Assembly: GCA_964456625.1 (NCBI GenBank) | Contig: CAYWBO010000012.1 | Location: 1 to 47,050 of the forward strand | Source: Sulfidibacterium sp964456625 | GTDB lineage: Bacteria > Bacteroidota > Bacteroidia > Bacteroidales > F082 | DNA length: 47,050 nucleotides | Direction of reading: 5' to 3' | Shown here: positions 24,116-32,813 of the stretch, piece by piece | How positions within the stretch are numbered: position 1 is the stretch's first letter | How the letters are laid out: each line of letters begins with the position of its first letter | Made by a program: the position numbers and the translations under genes | The notes under the pieces: model-generated | What the model saw: only the letters and a program-made list of their open reading frames with translations | Told to the model about the DNA's origin: nothing | Database searches by the model: none

Positions 24116-24942
24116 ATGGACCAGGAAATTCGACAAAATCTGAAAAATGTACTTCGGGACATCCCTTCTCATGTCAGGCTGGTGGCTGTATCCAAAACAA
24201 AACCCGTTGCTTTGTTGCNNNNNNNNNNNNNNNNNNNNNNNNNNNNNNNNNNNNNNNNNNNNNNNNNNNNNNNNNNNNNNNNNNNNNNNNNNNNNNNNNN
24301 NNNNNNNNNNNNNNNNNNCCTTCTCATGTCAGGCTGGTGGCTGTATCCAAAACAAAACCCGTTGCTTTGTTGCAACAGGCATATGATGCAGGACAGCGGG
24401 ATTTCGGTGAGAACAAGGCACAGGAAATGGCTGCAAAGTCCCAGGAACTTCCTCCCGATATTCACTGGCATTTTATAGGGCATTTGCAAACCAACAAGGT
24501 AAAATATATTGCACCCTTTGTAACCCTGATCCATGCGGTTGATAGCCTGAAAGTACTTCTGGAGATCGACAAACAGGCCAAGAAAAATAACCAGGCGATT
24601 GATTGTTTGCTGGAATTTCATATTGCCGAGGAAGAGTCTAAATTCGGACTTACAAGAGAAGCTGCTTCCGGGATCTTGAGATCCGGTGAATTCGGGGAGA
24701 TGCAACATGTGCGAATTTGCGGGGTGATGGGTATGGCAACATTTACATCGGATGAGGAAAAGATCAAGAGGGAGTTCAGAGCACTAAAAGGGCATTTTGA
24801 ATTTCTGAAAACAGAATTTTTTCAAAATAGCCCTGAATTCAGCGAAATCAGCATGGGGATGTCGGGAGATTATCTGCTGGCCATCGAAGCAGGGAGTACC
24901 ATGGTAAGAGTGGGATCCCGGATTTTCGGTTCGAGGGAATAA
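24116..24942 (+). CDS. YggS/PROSC-type PLP-binding protein, broken by an assembly gap
   Basis: PLP homeostasis protein (COG0325). The N-terminus reads MDQEIRQNLKNVLRDIPSHV, then RLVAVSKTKP with the PLP lysine; after the gap come GENKAQEMAAKSQELPPDIHWHF, IGHLQTNKVKYI and a C-terminal GMSGDYLLAIEAGSTMVRVG. The 100-N run (24219-24318) splits the gene, but the 55 bases before it (24164-24218) repeat exactly after it (24319-24373). Removing the Ns and one copy restores one frame of 223 aa, the normal length. The gene is therefore probably intact in the organism. It sits between the nucleotidyltransferase gene and the convergent sensor kinase gene. Confidence 0.9.
24164..24373 (+). repeat. 55-bp duplicated contig ends around the gap
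   Basis: 24164-24218 and 24319-24373 are identical over 55 bp. They read as one coding stretch of the YggS gene. This is an unmerged overlap and not a biological repeat. Confidence 0.9.
24219..24318. other. Assembly gap (100 N)
   Basis: Exactly 100 N, a conventional unknown-length gap, flanked by two identical 55-bp ends. The contigs overlap and were not merged; no sequence is missing. Confidence 0.95.
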
Positions 24943-24971
24943 GAGGTGTCCTTTTAAAAGTGAAAATCCTC

Positions 24972-26525
24972 TTAGGATTGGAATTCTTCCTGTGATGTTC
25001 TGGGCAAGGTAAAATAGAAAAGGCTACCTTCTCCTTCTTTGCTCTCCAGCCCCACGGTACCACCTAATTTCTCCACAATTCTCCGGACGATGGAGAGCCC
25101 CAGGCCATAACCTTTGGTTGATACCTGTCCCAGACGTTCAAAAGTATTGAACAATAATTTCTGATTCTGTGGGGAGATGCCCGGTCCATGGTCACGAACC
25201 CAGAAGCGCGCCTGCTGATCCATGTCTGAATCCATAACTTCAGCCCCCACTTCGATCTGCAACGGATCCCCACCATATTTAATGGCATTGCTGAGATAAT
25301 TTACCCATACTTCTTCAATCCATGGGGCATATCCGTAGCAACTGGGCCAGGAGTCAGGGCGAGAAACATGTGCTTTGCCATTTTCAATCAGCATCGGAAA
25401 ATGTTTTGTGGATTCCTCAAAAATCATGTCCATATCCAGAGGCTGGGTTTTGATCTCAGATTTTCTAAGACTTGCAAAGAGCAACAGACTGTTGATAATC
25501 TGTTGTGCCTTATCGCTACTTTCTATGATCACCGCCAGGTAACTTTTTATTTCTTCTTTGGTGAGGTCCTCATAATCCGTATTCAGCAAATCTGCAAAGC
25601 CGATAATGGTTCCAAGTGGATTTCTCAGGTCATGGGCTACGGTATGCGAGAAGGCATTCAGCTCTTCATTTCGCTCTTCAAGCTGGTTTGTATATTTCCG
25701 GAGTTGTTCCTCTGTGTTTTTCTGTTGTGAGTTGTCCACGATGATCCCTCGCACTCCGGTGAAATCTCCGTTATGATGGATCAGACTGGAATAAACCGAA
25801 ATGGGAAACGTACTGCCGTCTTTTCGCAGCGCCATATATTCTCTGTTTTCAATGGTTTCACCGGTGTATAATTTTTCAATGTCCTGCTCAAGTCTTGGTC
25901 TGTCTTCGGGAATTACCGTATTAAGAATGTTAAAATTGTCGTTTAGCTCTTCTTCTGTGTAACCGAACAACATGGAGGCTTGTTTGTTAGAAAAAGTAAG
26001 GGTCAGCTCCGTATCGTGTTCATAGACAATGAGCGGTAACATGGCAGTCATCTCCTTAAAACCCTTCTTACTTTCCTTTAATTCTTTGGTCCTTTCATGA
26101 ACCAGTTGGTTTAGTAGTTCCTTTTCTGACCTTAATTTGTCTTCAGCAGATTTGATCCGAAGCATGACGTTGATCTGCACGGCAAGTTCATCTGGATCAA
26201 TGGGTTTTGAAATAAAGGAATCGGCGCCAACGGTAAGTCCTTTGATGCGACTTTCTTTATCGATCTTGATAGCTGATACCATAATAACAGGGATATAGTT
26301 TGTACGTTCGTCATTTTTTAATATCCTGCATGTCTCGTAACCATCCATGCCGGGCATCACGATATCCAGCAAAATGGTATCCGGCCGATGTTTGATGGCT
26401 ATTTCAATCCCCTCCTTCCCGGAATGGGTGGTGATGATTTCACAATCAGGCAGATTATTTTCTACGATGGCTCTGATCGTAACCAGGTTTATCTGCTGAT
26501 CGTCAATGGCAAGGATTTTTTTCAT
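24972..26525 (-). CDS. REC-PAS-histidine kinase (response regulator fused to sensor kinase)
   Basis: 517 aa, cytosolic with no membrane segment. Receiver domain 1-120 with phospho-acceptor Asp54 (ILLDIVMPGMDGYE) and a Lys in ISKP near 107. A coiled linker (about 125-155), a PAS domain (about 160-270, with PAC-like VRGIIVDNSQQKN), then HisKA with phosphoacceptor His298 (FSHTVAHDLRNPLG) and HATPase_c (WVNYLSNAIKYGG, DHGPGIS, GYGLGLSIV). An N-terminal receiver on a kinase suggests it takes phosphate from another kinase, or a feedback loop. The partner and signal are unknown; the neighbours (YggS-like and a TPR protein) give no hint. Confidence 0.95.
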   Translation of the reverse strand: MKKILAIDDQQINLVTIRAIVENNLPDCEIITTHSGKEGIEIAIKHRPDTILLDIVMPGMDGYETCRILKNDERTNYIPVIMVSAIKIDKESRIKGLTVGADSFISKPIDPDELAVQINVMLRIKSAEDKLRSEKELLNQLVHERTKELKESKKGFKEMTAMLPLIVYEHDTELTLTFSNKQASMLFGYTEEELNDNFNILNTVIPEDRPRLEQDIEKLYTGETIENREYMALRKDGSTFPISVYSSLIHHNGDFTGVRGIIVDNSQQKNTEEQLRKYTNQLEERNEELNAFSHTVAHDLRNPLGTIIGFADLLNTDYEDLTKEEIKSYLAVIIESSDKAQQIINSLLLFASLRKSEIKTQPLDMDMIFEESTKHFPMLIENGKAHVSRPDSWPSCYGYAPWIEEVWVNYLSNAIKYGGDPLQIEVGAEVMDSDMDQQARFWVRDHGPGISPQNQKLLFNTFERLGQVSTKGYGLGLSIVRRIVEKLGGTVGLESKEGEGSLFYFTLPRTSQEEFQS

Positions 26526-26901
26526 ATTTAAGTATTCCCTCTGAGTTTTACTGCCGAATCATCAATTTATAATAAGTCTGTTTTGACATGGTGTGATACG
26601 ATACCTGATTGCATTTTCCAACTGACAAAAAAGCATCAAAATAATGCTATCCCATCGGTAAGAACTTGCAGGTCGAAAGATACGAAAAAACTTTTTTGCG
26701 AAAAGCGATTTATTCCTGCGTAAAGCCTGATTTTGAGGGTTGAAAACCTGATTTTTTGGTTTATAACTCTTAAAATGAAATTATTGGAATGATTTCCTTA
26801 ATCGGTTAAGGTCATAATTTACGGTTATAATCAGGGGTTCATTGGCCCCACGGATCTAATAATAACAAGTAGCCCATTTTGTTGAAAAGTTTTTCAAAAA
26901 A
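26526..26901. other. 376-bp intergenic region without a recognised gene
   Basis: Lies between the sensor kinase start (26525) and the end of the TPR protein gene (26902), both on the minus strand, so it should hold the kinase promoter. No TAnnTTTG box was found at good spacing. One small spaced palindrome, AGCAT-N7-ATGCT (26632-26648), is present. No tRNA, ORF or clear terminator is visible. Confidence 0.6.
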
Positions 26902-29595
26902 TCACTCGCTTTTTGAAATCCGTATCAGGCTAACTTCAAGGGGATTATTCTCAGTAAAAACACTGATCCAGTCATTGTCTTCCGAAAACCATTTATATTG
27001 ACTCCCTATTCTGATGATGAAGTTGTGGCTTCCTTTGCCTTTAGGAACCCGCACCACAAATCCGCCGTTTTTTGATTTTCCCTGACCAAAAGTGAAAATG
27101 ACATTAAAAGAATTTCCGTTGACGTTGGTGGCTTTCACCAATACATAGTTGCTTTGCCGCACTTTGATAGGAATGGGCTTGAAAGTAAATTGTTTTGTCT
27201 CATTGGATTGTATGAGTACTTTTTGCTTGATGACGTCCTCTATGGCGTTGTCGGAAATATATTTGGTGATCTTTTGCACCATGTCCATGGGATAAGGTTC
27301 TTCGGCCAGGATGTGATGCGCAATTTTATAGATCTCAATGGCCTGGTCATAAGCTTTGTCATGATAAAACTTATCCGCCACGGCGATCTCCTGGTCGTAC
27401 TGGTTTTTGCGTTTTTGATAAGTCGCGGCCAGCAATTGCTGACACTGCTGAATTTGTTGCTTCGGATAGTTTTCATCGGGCTTGATACTGGAGGCGGTTT
27501 TATATTGCTGTAGCGCTTGCTGATAATCCTTTGCCTGGAAGGATGCGTTGGCAGTGGAAAGCGCTTGCTGATAACGCAGTTCCCTTTCCTTTGCCATCTG
27601 TGCCAGAATGCCTCGGACTTCTTTTATTTTTTCTTTGGGATAGCTTTCGTTTTGTTTCAGGTTGACTGCCGCCTGATATTCGTTCAGCGCCATCTCATAA
27701 CTTTTTTGTTTCAGCAGGCTGTCTGCCTGTTGGATGGTTTCTGCGAATTTTTTGTCTACCTCTTTCTGATGTTCTATGGCTGCCAGCGTCTGGTTGATGG
27801 ATTCAATTTTTTGCTTCGGCGTCAGTTCTGACGGTTTCAGGTCAGCGGCTTTTTGAAAAGCTTCCAGCGCCGGTTGATAAGATTTGGCGGCCAACAGACT
27901 GTCTCCCTCTAAAATTGCTTTCTTGTACGCCAGATCAACTTTTTTCTGATCTGCGAGCTGCTGCAGGATACTGTCGATCTGGGCGATGGCCCTCCGTGGT
28001 TCTTCAGCTCCCGGCTTGAAAGTCAATGCTTTTTCATAGGTTTTCTTGGCATCATCCCACTGCTTCCCGTCTTTTAACAGATCACCCTGGTGCATCTGTT
28101 GTGCATACAGTGCGTCCATTTTTTGCTGTTGTGCCGAATCGGCCAGAATTTTCCGGATCAATACAATCTTGTCTTTAGGATATGATTCTTCCGGTTTAAG
28201 CTGGGAAGCCATCTTGTATTTCTGCAACGAAAGATCCCACTGTTTCGTATCAAAAAACTGATTACCTGAGGTTATAAGCTCTTGGTATTGTGCTTCTGCT
28301 TTTTCCTGTGCGGCTTGTTGTATTAAGGCATTGGCTATCTCTTTTAGCTTTTGTTGAGGGTAGGTATCGTTTGGCTTTAATGTAAGCGCTTTCGAAAAAA
28401 TATCTCTGGACGCCAGATATTGTTTCTTGTTGAAGAGGCTGTCACCTTGATGTATGATCTGTTTGTAACGGGCTTCCTTTGCGGCAAGCTCTTTTTTACT
28501 CATCAGATCGATTTTTTTCAGCTGTTCCTGCGGATAAGATTCTCCCGGTTTGAGCGTCAGGGCGAGGCTGTATTCTGCTTTTGCATTGTCTGGCTCTGGA
28601 ATTCTGAACAAGCTGTCTGCCTGATGAATAGCCGTTTGATAGTTCTCGTCCAGGTGTGCTTTTTGCGTCAGAAGTGTCGCGTCGATACGGTCAATCATAT
28701 CCTTTGGATAGGGATTGTCAGGCCAAAGTGCTTCCGCTTCTTCATATTTTACCTTGGCGGCCATGTAATTTTTGGTGATATACAATTTGTCGGCTTCGTT
28801 GGCTTTTGCCGTGTAAGCTTTTTGCTTTCTTGCCAGTGGTTCGATCTGGTTTATTTTGGAGATAATTGCAGCGTTGCCGGGCATCATTGAATCCGCTTTC
28901 TGAAGATGAGTCAGCGCATCCGAATAGTTTTTTATCAGCAGGTATCGCTGTGCCGTCTGCACTTCCTGTTTCGCCAACTCCTGACGATGCTGATATTCGA
29001 TTTTCAGGCGCTTTGCCAGTGCAATTTTTTCCGTCACGATCTTCCTTTTGGGGAAGAGTTTCTGTGCTTCCTGAAACTGGCGTACGGCGCTGTCGAATTC
29101 CTGAAGTCCCAACAGTTGTGTGCCCCTGTCCATTTTCGAAAGAAAGCGCGTCTGCTTTTGTTTTTCAACGTTCTCTTTCTGTTCTATTTCTTTGATTTTT
29201 CCCAGCGCATAGGTATCGCCGGGTACAATTTTCAGCGCTCTTTGATAGGTGATCTTTGCCAGCTCCAGCGCCCCTTTGGCCAGTGCATCATCTCCCTGGT
29301 CGATGAGATTGTAATAACCGGCTTGTCTGTTATCCTGTTTCTGAATTAGTTTGACGGTTTCCTCGATAAGGTTCTGCGCGGTTTTGTCGCCCGGTTTCAT
29401 CTGAAGGGCCATCAGAAAATAAGCTTTAGCATCCAGAAGCTTGTTGGTTTTCAGCTCATGATTTCCTTTTTGAATAGCTTCTTCATAGGTTTTGGCAGTT
29501 TGTGCACATGCCTGTTTCGCGGAGAAAAGGCTTAGGATCAAAACCACAGAGATGAACAAATATATTTTAAGGGCTCTATTTTGGCTTCTTTGCAT
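26902..29595 (-). CDS. Exported 897-aa protein with 13 TPR-like repeats and a beta-rich C-terminus
   Basis: 897 aa. The signal peptide ends at about residue 32 (SAKQACAQ). Residues about 33-780 are tandem units of about 55-60 aa, each of the form GD-LL--K-Y--AL--Y--A--LKP-E-YPK-KI--I, a TPR-like helix pair followed by a charged helical linker. I count 13 units; the last eight or so are the most alike and keep KP..xYP. The last 110 residues form a beta-rich domain (TFKPIPIKVRQSNYVLVKAT, FTFGQGKSKNGGFVVRVPKG) unlike the repeats. It is probably a periplasmic or outer-membrane scaffold. No family name was recognised. Confidence 0.75.
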   Translation of the reverse strand: MQRSQNRALKIYLFISVVLILSLFSAKQACAQTAKTYEEAIQKGNHELKTNKLLDAKAYFLMALQMKPGDKTAQNLIEETVKLIQKQDNRQAGYYNLIDQGDDALAKGALELAKITYQRALKIVPGDTYALGKIKEIEQKENVEKQKQTRFLSKMDRGTQLLGLQEFDSAVRQFQEAQKLFPKRKIVTEKIALAKRLKIEYQHRQELAKQEVQTAQRYLLIKNYSDALTHLQKADSMMPGNAAIISKINQIEPLARKQKAYTAKANEADKLYITKNYMAAKVKYEEAEALWPDNPYPKDMIDRIDATLLTQKAHLDENYQTAIHQADSLFRIPEPDNAKAEYSLALTLKPGESYPQEQLKKIDLMSKKELAAKEARYKQIIHQGDSLFNKKQYLASRDIFSKALTLKPNDTYPQQKLKEIANALIQQAAQEKAEAQYQELITSGNQFFDTKQWDLSLQKYKMASQLKPEESYPKDKIVLIRKILADSAQQQKMDALYAQQMHQGDLLKDGKQWDDAKKTYEKALTFKPGAEEPRRAIAQIDSILQQLADQKKVDLAYKKAILEGDSLLAAKSYQPALEAFQKAADLKPSELTPKQKIESINQTLAAIEHQKEVDKKFAETIQQADSLLKQKSYEMALNEYQAAVNLKQNESYPKEKIKEVRGILAQMAKERELRYQQALSTANASFQAKDYQQALQQYKTASSIKPDENYPKQQIQQCQQLLAATYQKRKNQYDQEIAVADKFYHDKAYDQAIEIYKIAHHILAEEPYPMDMVQKITKYISDNAIEDVIKQKVLIQSNETKQFTFKPIPIKVRQSNYVLVKATNVNGNSFNVIFTFGQGKSKNGGFVVRVPKGKGSHNFIIRIGSQYKWFSEDNDWISVFTENNPLEVSLIRISKSE

Positions 29596-29636
29596 AATTT
29601 TTTAACACAAGTCTTTGAAAGAAACGTTCATATCGC

Positions 29637-30299
29637 TTAAATATTTTCCGAAATGATTAAACCGTCTTTGATGAGGAATTGTTTGTCAGTCATAGAGGCC
29701 AGTTCAGTGTTGTGTGTCACGATCACAAAGGTCTGTCCGAGATCTTTTCTCAAATCGAAAAATAACTGATGCAGTTCTTTGGAAGCGGTGGAGTCGAGGT
29801 TTCCCGAAGGCTCGTCTGCAAAAATGACGGACGGATCGTTGATCAGCGCCCTTGCAACGGCAATTCTTTGTTGCTCGCCTCCCGACAATTCAGCCGGCTT
29901 GTGCGATGCCCTATGTGTCAGCCGCACCAAATCCAGCAATTTCATAGCCTTCTCTTCTGTGTTTTTTCTGTTTTCACCGGCAATCAAAGCGGGAATGCAA
30001 ATATTTTCCAGGGCCGTAAATTCAGGCAAAAGATGATGGAACTGGAAGACAAATCCGATGTGTTTGTTACGGAATTCGGAAATCGTTTTGTCATTCATGC
30101 GCCTGATCTCAATGCCGTCCACCATAACTTTTCCTTTGTCAGCAGTTTCAATGGTTCCGAGAATTTGCAACAAAGTGGACTTCCCGGCACCCGAGGCCCC
30201 GGTAATGGAAACGATCTCTCCGGGATTTACGCTAAGGTTAATCCCTTTTAGTACTTCGATACTTCCAAACGATTTGTGTATGTTTTCTGCAACGACCAT
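29637..30299 (-). CDS. ABC transporter ATP-binding protein, LolD-like
   Basis: 220 aa from the ATG at 30299; the frame is open to 30470, but the extra residues are low-complexity and the family starts at MVVAENIHKSFG. Walker A GASGAGKST at 34-42, LSGGEQQR signature, Walker B VIFADEPSGNLDS and FVIVTHN switch region. It matches LolD/MacB-type ATPases (FtsE-like), which power lipoprotein or envelope transport with a permease partner. No permease gene lies next to it, so the partner must be elsewhere; such single ATPase genes are common in Bacteroidota. Confidence 0.88.
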   Translation of the reverse strand: MVVAENIHKSFGSIEVLKGINLSVNPGEIVSITGASGAGKSTLLQILGTIETADKGKVMVDGIEIRRMNDKTISEFRNKHIGFVFQFHHLLPEFTALENICIPALIAGENRKNTEEKAMKLLDLVRLTHRASHKPAELSGGEQQRIAVARALINDPSVIFADEPSGNLDSTASKELHQLFFDLRKDLGQTFVIVTHNTELASMTDKQFLIKDGLIISENI

Positions 30300-30380
30300 T
30301 TTTTCCGTGTGAATAGCAAAGATAGTAAAAGGATTATATGGATCGAAGCATTGGACAGCGCAGTGTTGTGGATTTCTGAA

Positions 30381-30418
30381 AGAAAAAAGAACACGCCGGC
30401 AGACGTGTTCTTTTTTCT
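30381..30418 (-). terminator. Intrinsic terminator after the E2 gene
   Basis: A 15-bp perfect stem (30381-30395 with 30404-30418) with an 8-base CCGGCAGA loop. The A run at its left end reads as a T run on the minus strand. It lies between the end of the E2 gene (30439) and the lolD start (30299), so lolD should have its own promoter. Confidence 0.9.
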
Positions 30419-30438
30419 TGTTATCGTTCAAAAAAAAA

Positions 30439-31767
30439 CTAAATTTCCATGTTCGGATCCCAATTTTCAAGGATCTCTTTCAGCTTCTTGAGATACAGAC
30501 CTCCCAGCGCGCCGTCCACGATCCGGTGATCATATGCCAGTGACATAATCACAATGTGGCGGATGGCGATGACATCTCCCTGCGGTGTTTCGAGGACGAC
30601 CGGTTTTTTCCGGATGGCCCCGAGACCCAGAATGGCCACCTGTGGCTGGTTGATCACCGGCGTGCCAGTGAGACTGTCGAAAGTCCCGAAATTGGTCACC
30701 GTAAAAGTACCCCCTTGAATTTCATCAGGACTCAGGGCATTTTTTCTGGCCCTGTTCGCCAGGCTGTTCACGGCTTTTGTGATGCCCAGTAGATTTTTCT
30801 CATCTGCGTTTTTGATGACAGGAACGATCAGATCACCGCTCGGAAGGGCGGTAGCCATCCCGATGTTGAAATTCTTCCGGTAAACAATGTTGTATCCGTT
30901 TACCGAAGCGTTTATCTGCGGATATTCTTTCAAAGCTCTGGTGGCAGCATCAATAAAGATAGGCGTGAAGGTTAGTTTTTCGCCGTTACGCTTCATCAAA
31001 TTATCTTTCATCTTATTCCGCCAGTTGACGACAGTGGTGACATCCACGTCGATAAAGGATGTGACATGCGGCGAAACCTGTTTTGACATCACCATGTGAT
31101 CCGCAATGATCTTTCGCATACGGCTCATCTCTACGATCTGGTCACCGGCTTCAGTGTGTACTTCCGGCATGTTGATTTTCGGCATCTCTTTCGAAGCGGC
31201 TGCAGCAACTGCCGGGCTTTCCGATACTTTGCCGGATTTTTTCTTTTCTACGTAATCCAGGATGTCTTTCTTGGTCAAACGGCCGTCTTTCCCCGAACCG
31301 GTGATGGTTTCAAGGGTAGCAATCGAAATATTTTCAGCTTTGGCGATACTTTTTACAAGCGGAGAGTAGAATCTGGTAGCCTGTTCAAAGCTTGCCGGTT
31401 CCACCGGAGCTTCCTGAACAGTTGCGGCTGGGGTTTCTTTCTGCGGTTTTTCCGCCAGCATCTCAACACCCGGGATCTTTTCCGTTTCCACTTTCACCTC
31501 ACCGGCTTCCTCACCCGAATCTTCTCCTTCAATTTCAACAATGGCAATAACCTGACCCACGGGAACGACATCCCCTTCTTTAAACAATTGTTTTACTAAA
31601 GTGCCCTCCACCGGACTGGGTATTTCCGAATCTACCTTGTCTGTGGCGATCTCCAGAATCGCATCGTCCTCTTCCAGGCGGTCACCTTCTGATTTAAGCC
31701 ATTTTGTAATGGTTGCCTCAATGATACTTTCACCCAGCTTGGGCATCAAAATTTCAAATTTAGCCAT
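30439..31767 (-). CDS. 2-oxo acid dehydrogenase E2 (dihydrolipoyl acyltransferase)
   Basis: 442 aa. One lipoyl domain (1-80) with the lipoylated Lys44 in ATDKVDSEI, a peripheral-subunit-binding domain (about 130-170, YSPLVKSIAKAENIS), and the C-terminal catalytic domain with YDHRIVDG (His414, Asp418). It transfers an acyl group from E1 to CoA. The E1 and E3 genes are not in the window, so pyruvate, branched-chain or another substrate cannot be settled; the lipoyl and catalytic patterns fit the branched-chain type of Bacteroidota. Monocistronic here: promoter box at 31837-31844, terminator at 30381. Confidence 0.92.
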   Translation of the reverse strand: MAKFEILMPKLGESIIEATITKWLKSEGDRLEEDDAILEIATDKVDSEIPSPVEGTLVKQLFKEGDVVPVGQVIAIVEIEGEDSGEEAGEVKVETEKIPGVEMLAEKPQKETPAATVQEAPVEPASFEQATRFYSPLVKSIAKAENISIATLETITGSGKDGRLTKKDILDYVEKKKSGKVSESPAVAAAASKEMPKINMPEVHTEAGDQIVEMSRMRKIIADHMVMSKQVSPHVTSFIDVDVTTVVNWRNKMKDNLMKRNGEKLTFTPIFIDAATRALKEYPQINASVNGYNIVYRKNFNIGMATALPSGDLIVPVIKNADEKNLLGITKAVNSLANRARKNALSPDEIQGGTFTVTNFGTFDSLTGTPVINQPQVAILGLGAIRKKPVVLETPQGDVIAIRHIVIMSLAYDHRIVDGALGGLYLKKLKEILENWDPNMEI

Positions 31768-31836
31768 CTTAGAATCTTAATTTACAAACTGTTTTGTTTT
31801 CATTCTTGTTTTATGTCTGCGACATTAAATCTGGCG

Positions 31837-31844
31837 CAAAATTA
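31837..31844 (-). promoter_or_regulatory. Candidate -7 box for the E2 gene
   Basis: TAATTTTG on the minus strand with a predicted start near 31830, about 63 nt before the ATG. A second box, TAACTTTG, lies further up at 31941-31948. Neither has a clear TTG partner. Confidence 0.4.
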
Positions 31845-32257
31845 CTGAAAAATTTTCGTAATTTGAATTTATTCTAAATAAAATTCTTCCTTTTAATCCG
31901 GGCACTGCATGAAAAGAAAATTTCATTTGTTTTCAGATTCCAAAGTTAATTATTTTTGGAATTTTGATTTATAATGATGTTTTTGATAATCAAAGCACTA
32001 CAAGTGCGGTTGTACGGGGTGTCGTTCGGTTTCAAGGCTTTATCAGTAGGGATGAATAAACTTTTGCCTGAAGCGGACTTTTGTCATTTTTGGAAAATGT
32101 AAATGGGAATATTGCTATGAAATAATCCGGAAGGTTGTAAGCTTTTCGGGGCCAATCTGAGGAAAATTCTGTAACATTCTTATATTAAGCAGCTTAAAAA
32201 ATGCGGTTATAAATTTTTGTTTTAAAATGAAACCTGTGAATCTACCCACAGAAGGTT

Positions 32258-32286
32258 TTGATTTATAAGGATAATTTTTAATTTTG
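32258..32286 (+). promoter_or_regulatory. Promoter of the PUR-family gene
   Basis: TTG (32258-32260), 18 bp, then TAATTTTG (32279-32286). The predicted start near 32293 leaves a short leader before the ATG at 32317. Confidence 0.6.
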
Positions 32287-32316
32287 TGTTTATAATTAAA
32301 AAAAGACGGGATACCT

Positions 32317-32685
32317 ATGGAAGAACAAGAAAAACAGGAGAGAAGACCGGATATTTTTTCCAAGGTCGTTAGGGCTGGCAAAAGAACCTATTTTTTCGAT
32401 GTGAAAACCACGCGCAACGGTGAATTTTACTTAACCATTACGGAAAGCAAACGCAGATTCCTGAACGATCAGGGTAAGTTTGTGTATGAAAAGCATAAAA
32501 TCTTTTTGTACAGGGAAGATTTTGAAAAGTTTGTAACCGGACTGGATGGTGCCATCCGTTACATTGAAACAGGCACCGGTGTCAGTGATACAGTGACAGA
32601 AGAAGAGGGAGACCCGGATAGCATTCATGTGGATGTGAATTTCGAGGACCTTGGTAATGATGAGGAAAAAGCTGCAGATGAATAA
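32317..32685 (+). CDS. PUR-family (DUF3276) nucleic-acid-binding protein
   Basis: 122 aa. A single PUR repeat: IFSKVVRAGKRTYFFDVKTT, then GEFYLTITESKRRF and KIFLYREDFEKFV, the beta-sheet-plus-helix pattern of PUR-alpha-like proteins, which bind single-stranded DNA and RNA. An acidic tail of about 30 residues (TEEEGDPDSIHV...) follows. The family is common across Bacteroidota and spirochaetes (BpuR in Borrelia), and its role here is not established. It has its own promoter and precedes parA by 130 bp. Confidence 0.9.
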   Translation: MEEQEKQERRPDIFSKVVRAGKRTYFFDVKTTRNGEFYLTITESKRRFLNDQGKFVYEKHKIFLYREDFEKFVTGLDGAIRYIETGTGVSDTVTEEEGDPDSIHVDVNFEDLGNDEEKAADE

Positions 32686-32780
32686 GTTCTGTTTTACGCC
32701 TCATGTTCCTGCGTTAAATTTACAGTCATTTCTGTTGATAACTTGATTTTAGTGAGGTATTTTACAACACCTTAAAGTGG

Positions 32781-32788
32781 TAATTTTG
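32781..32788 (+). promoter_or_regulatory. Candidate -7 box for parAB
   Basis: TAATTTTG with a predicted start near 32795, about 20 nt before the parA ATG at 32814. It favours the ATG over the upstream GTG at 32802. Confidence 0.4.
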
Positions 32789-32813
32789 TAGAGTCGTAAT
32801 AGTGCAAAGAATT

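Larger units (their letters stand above)
31768..32316. other. 549-bp divergent intergenic region
   Basis: Between the minus-strand E2 gene and the plus-strand PUR protein gene. It holds the two minus -7 boxes (31837, 31941), a small spaced palindrome GCACT-ACA-AGTGC (31995-32007) and the PUR promoter (32258-32286). The middle (about 31960-32250) shows no ORF, tRNA or terminator and is AT-rich. A conserved RNA cannot be excluded from sequence alone. Confidence 0.6.

Noticed and set aside
24164..24373. Genuine tandem repeat or recombination hot spot
   Set aside because: The two copies flank a conventional 100-N gap and both fit one place in a single gene; it is an assembly overlap.
30300..30470. 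N-terminal extension of the LolD-like protein
   Set aside because: The extra 57 residues are low-complexity, cross the E2 terminator hairpin at 30381-30418, and are not part of the family; the ATG at 30299 begins the ABC domain.
32802..32813. GTG start for parA four codons before the ATG
   Set aside because: The ATG at 32814 matches the family's usual beginning (MGKVIAVTNQKGG) and is better placed relative to the -7 box at 32781-32788.
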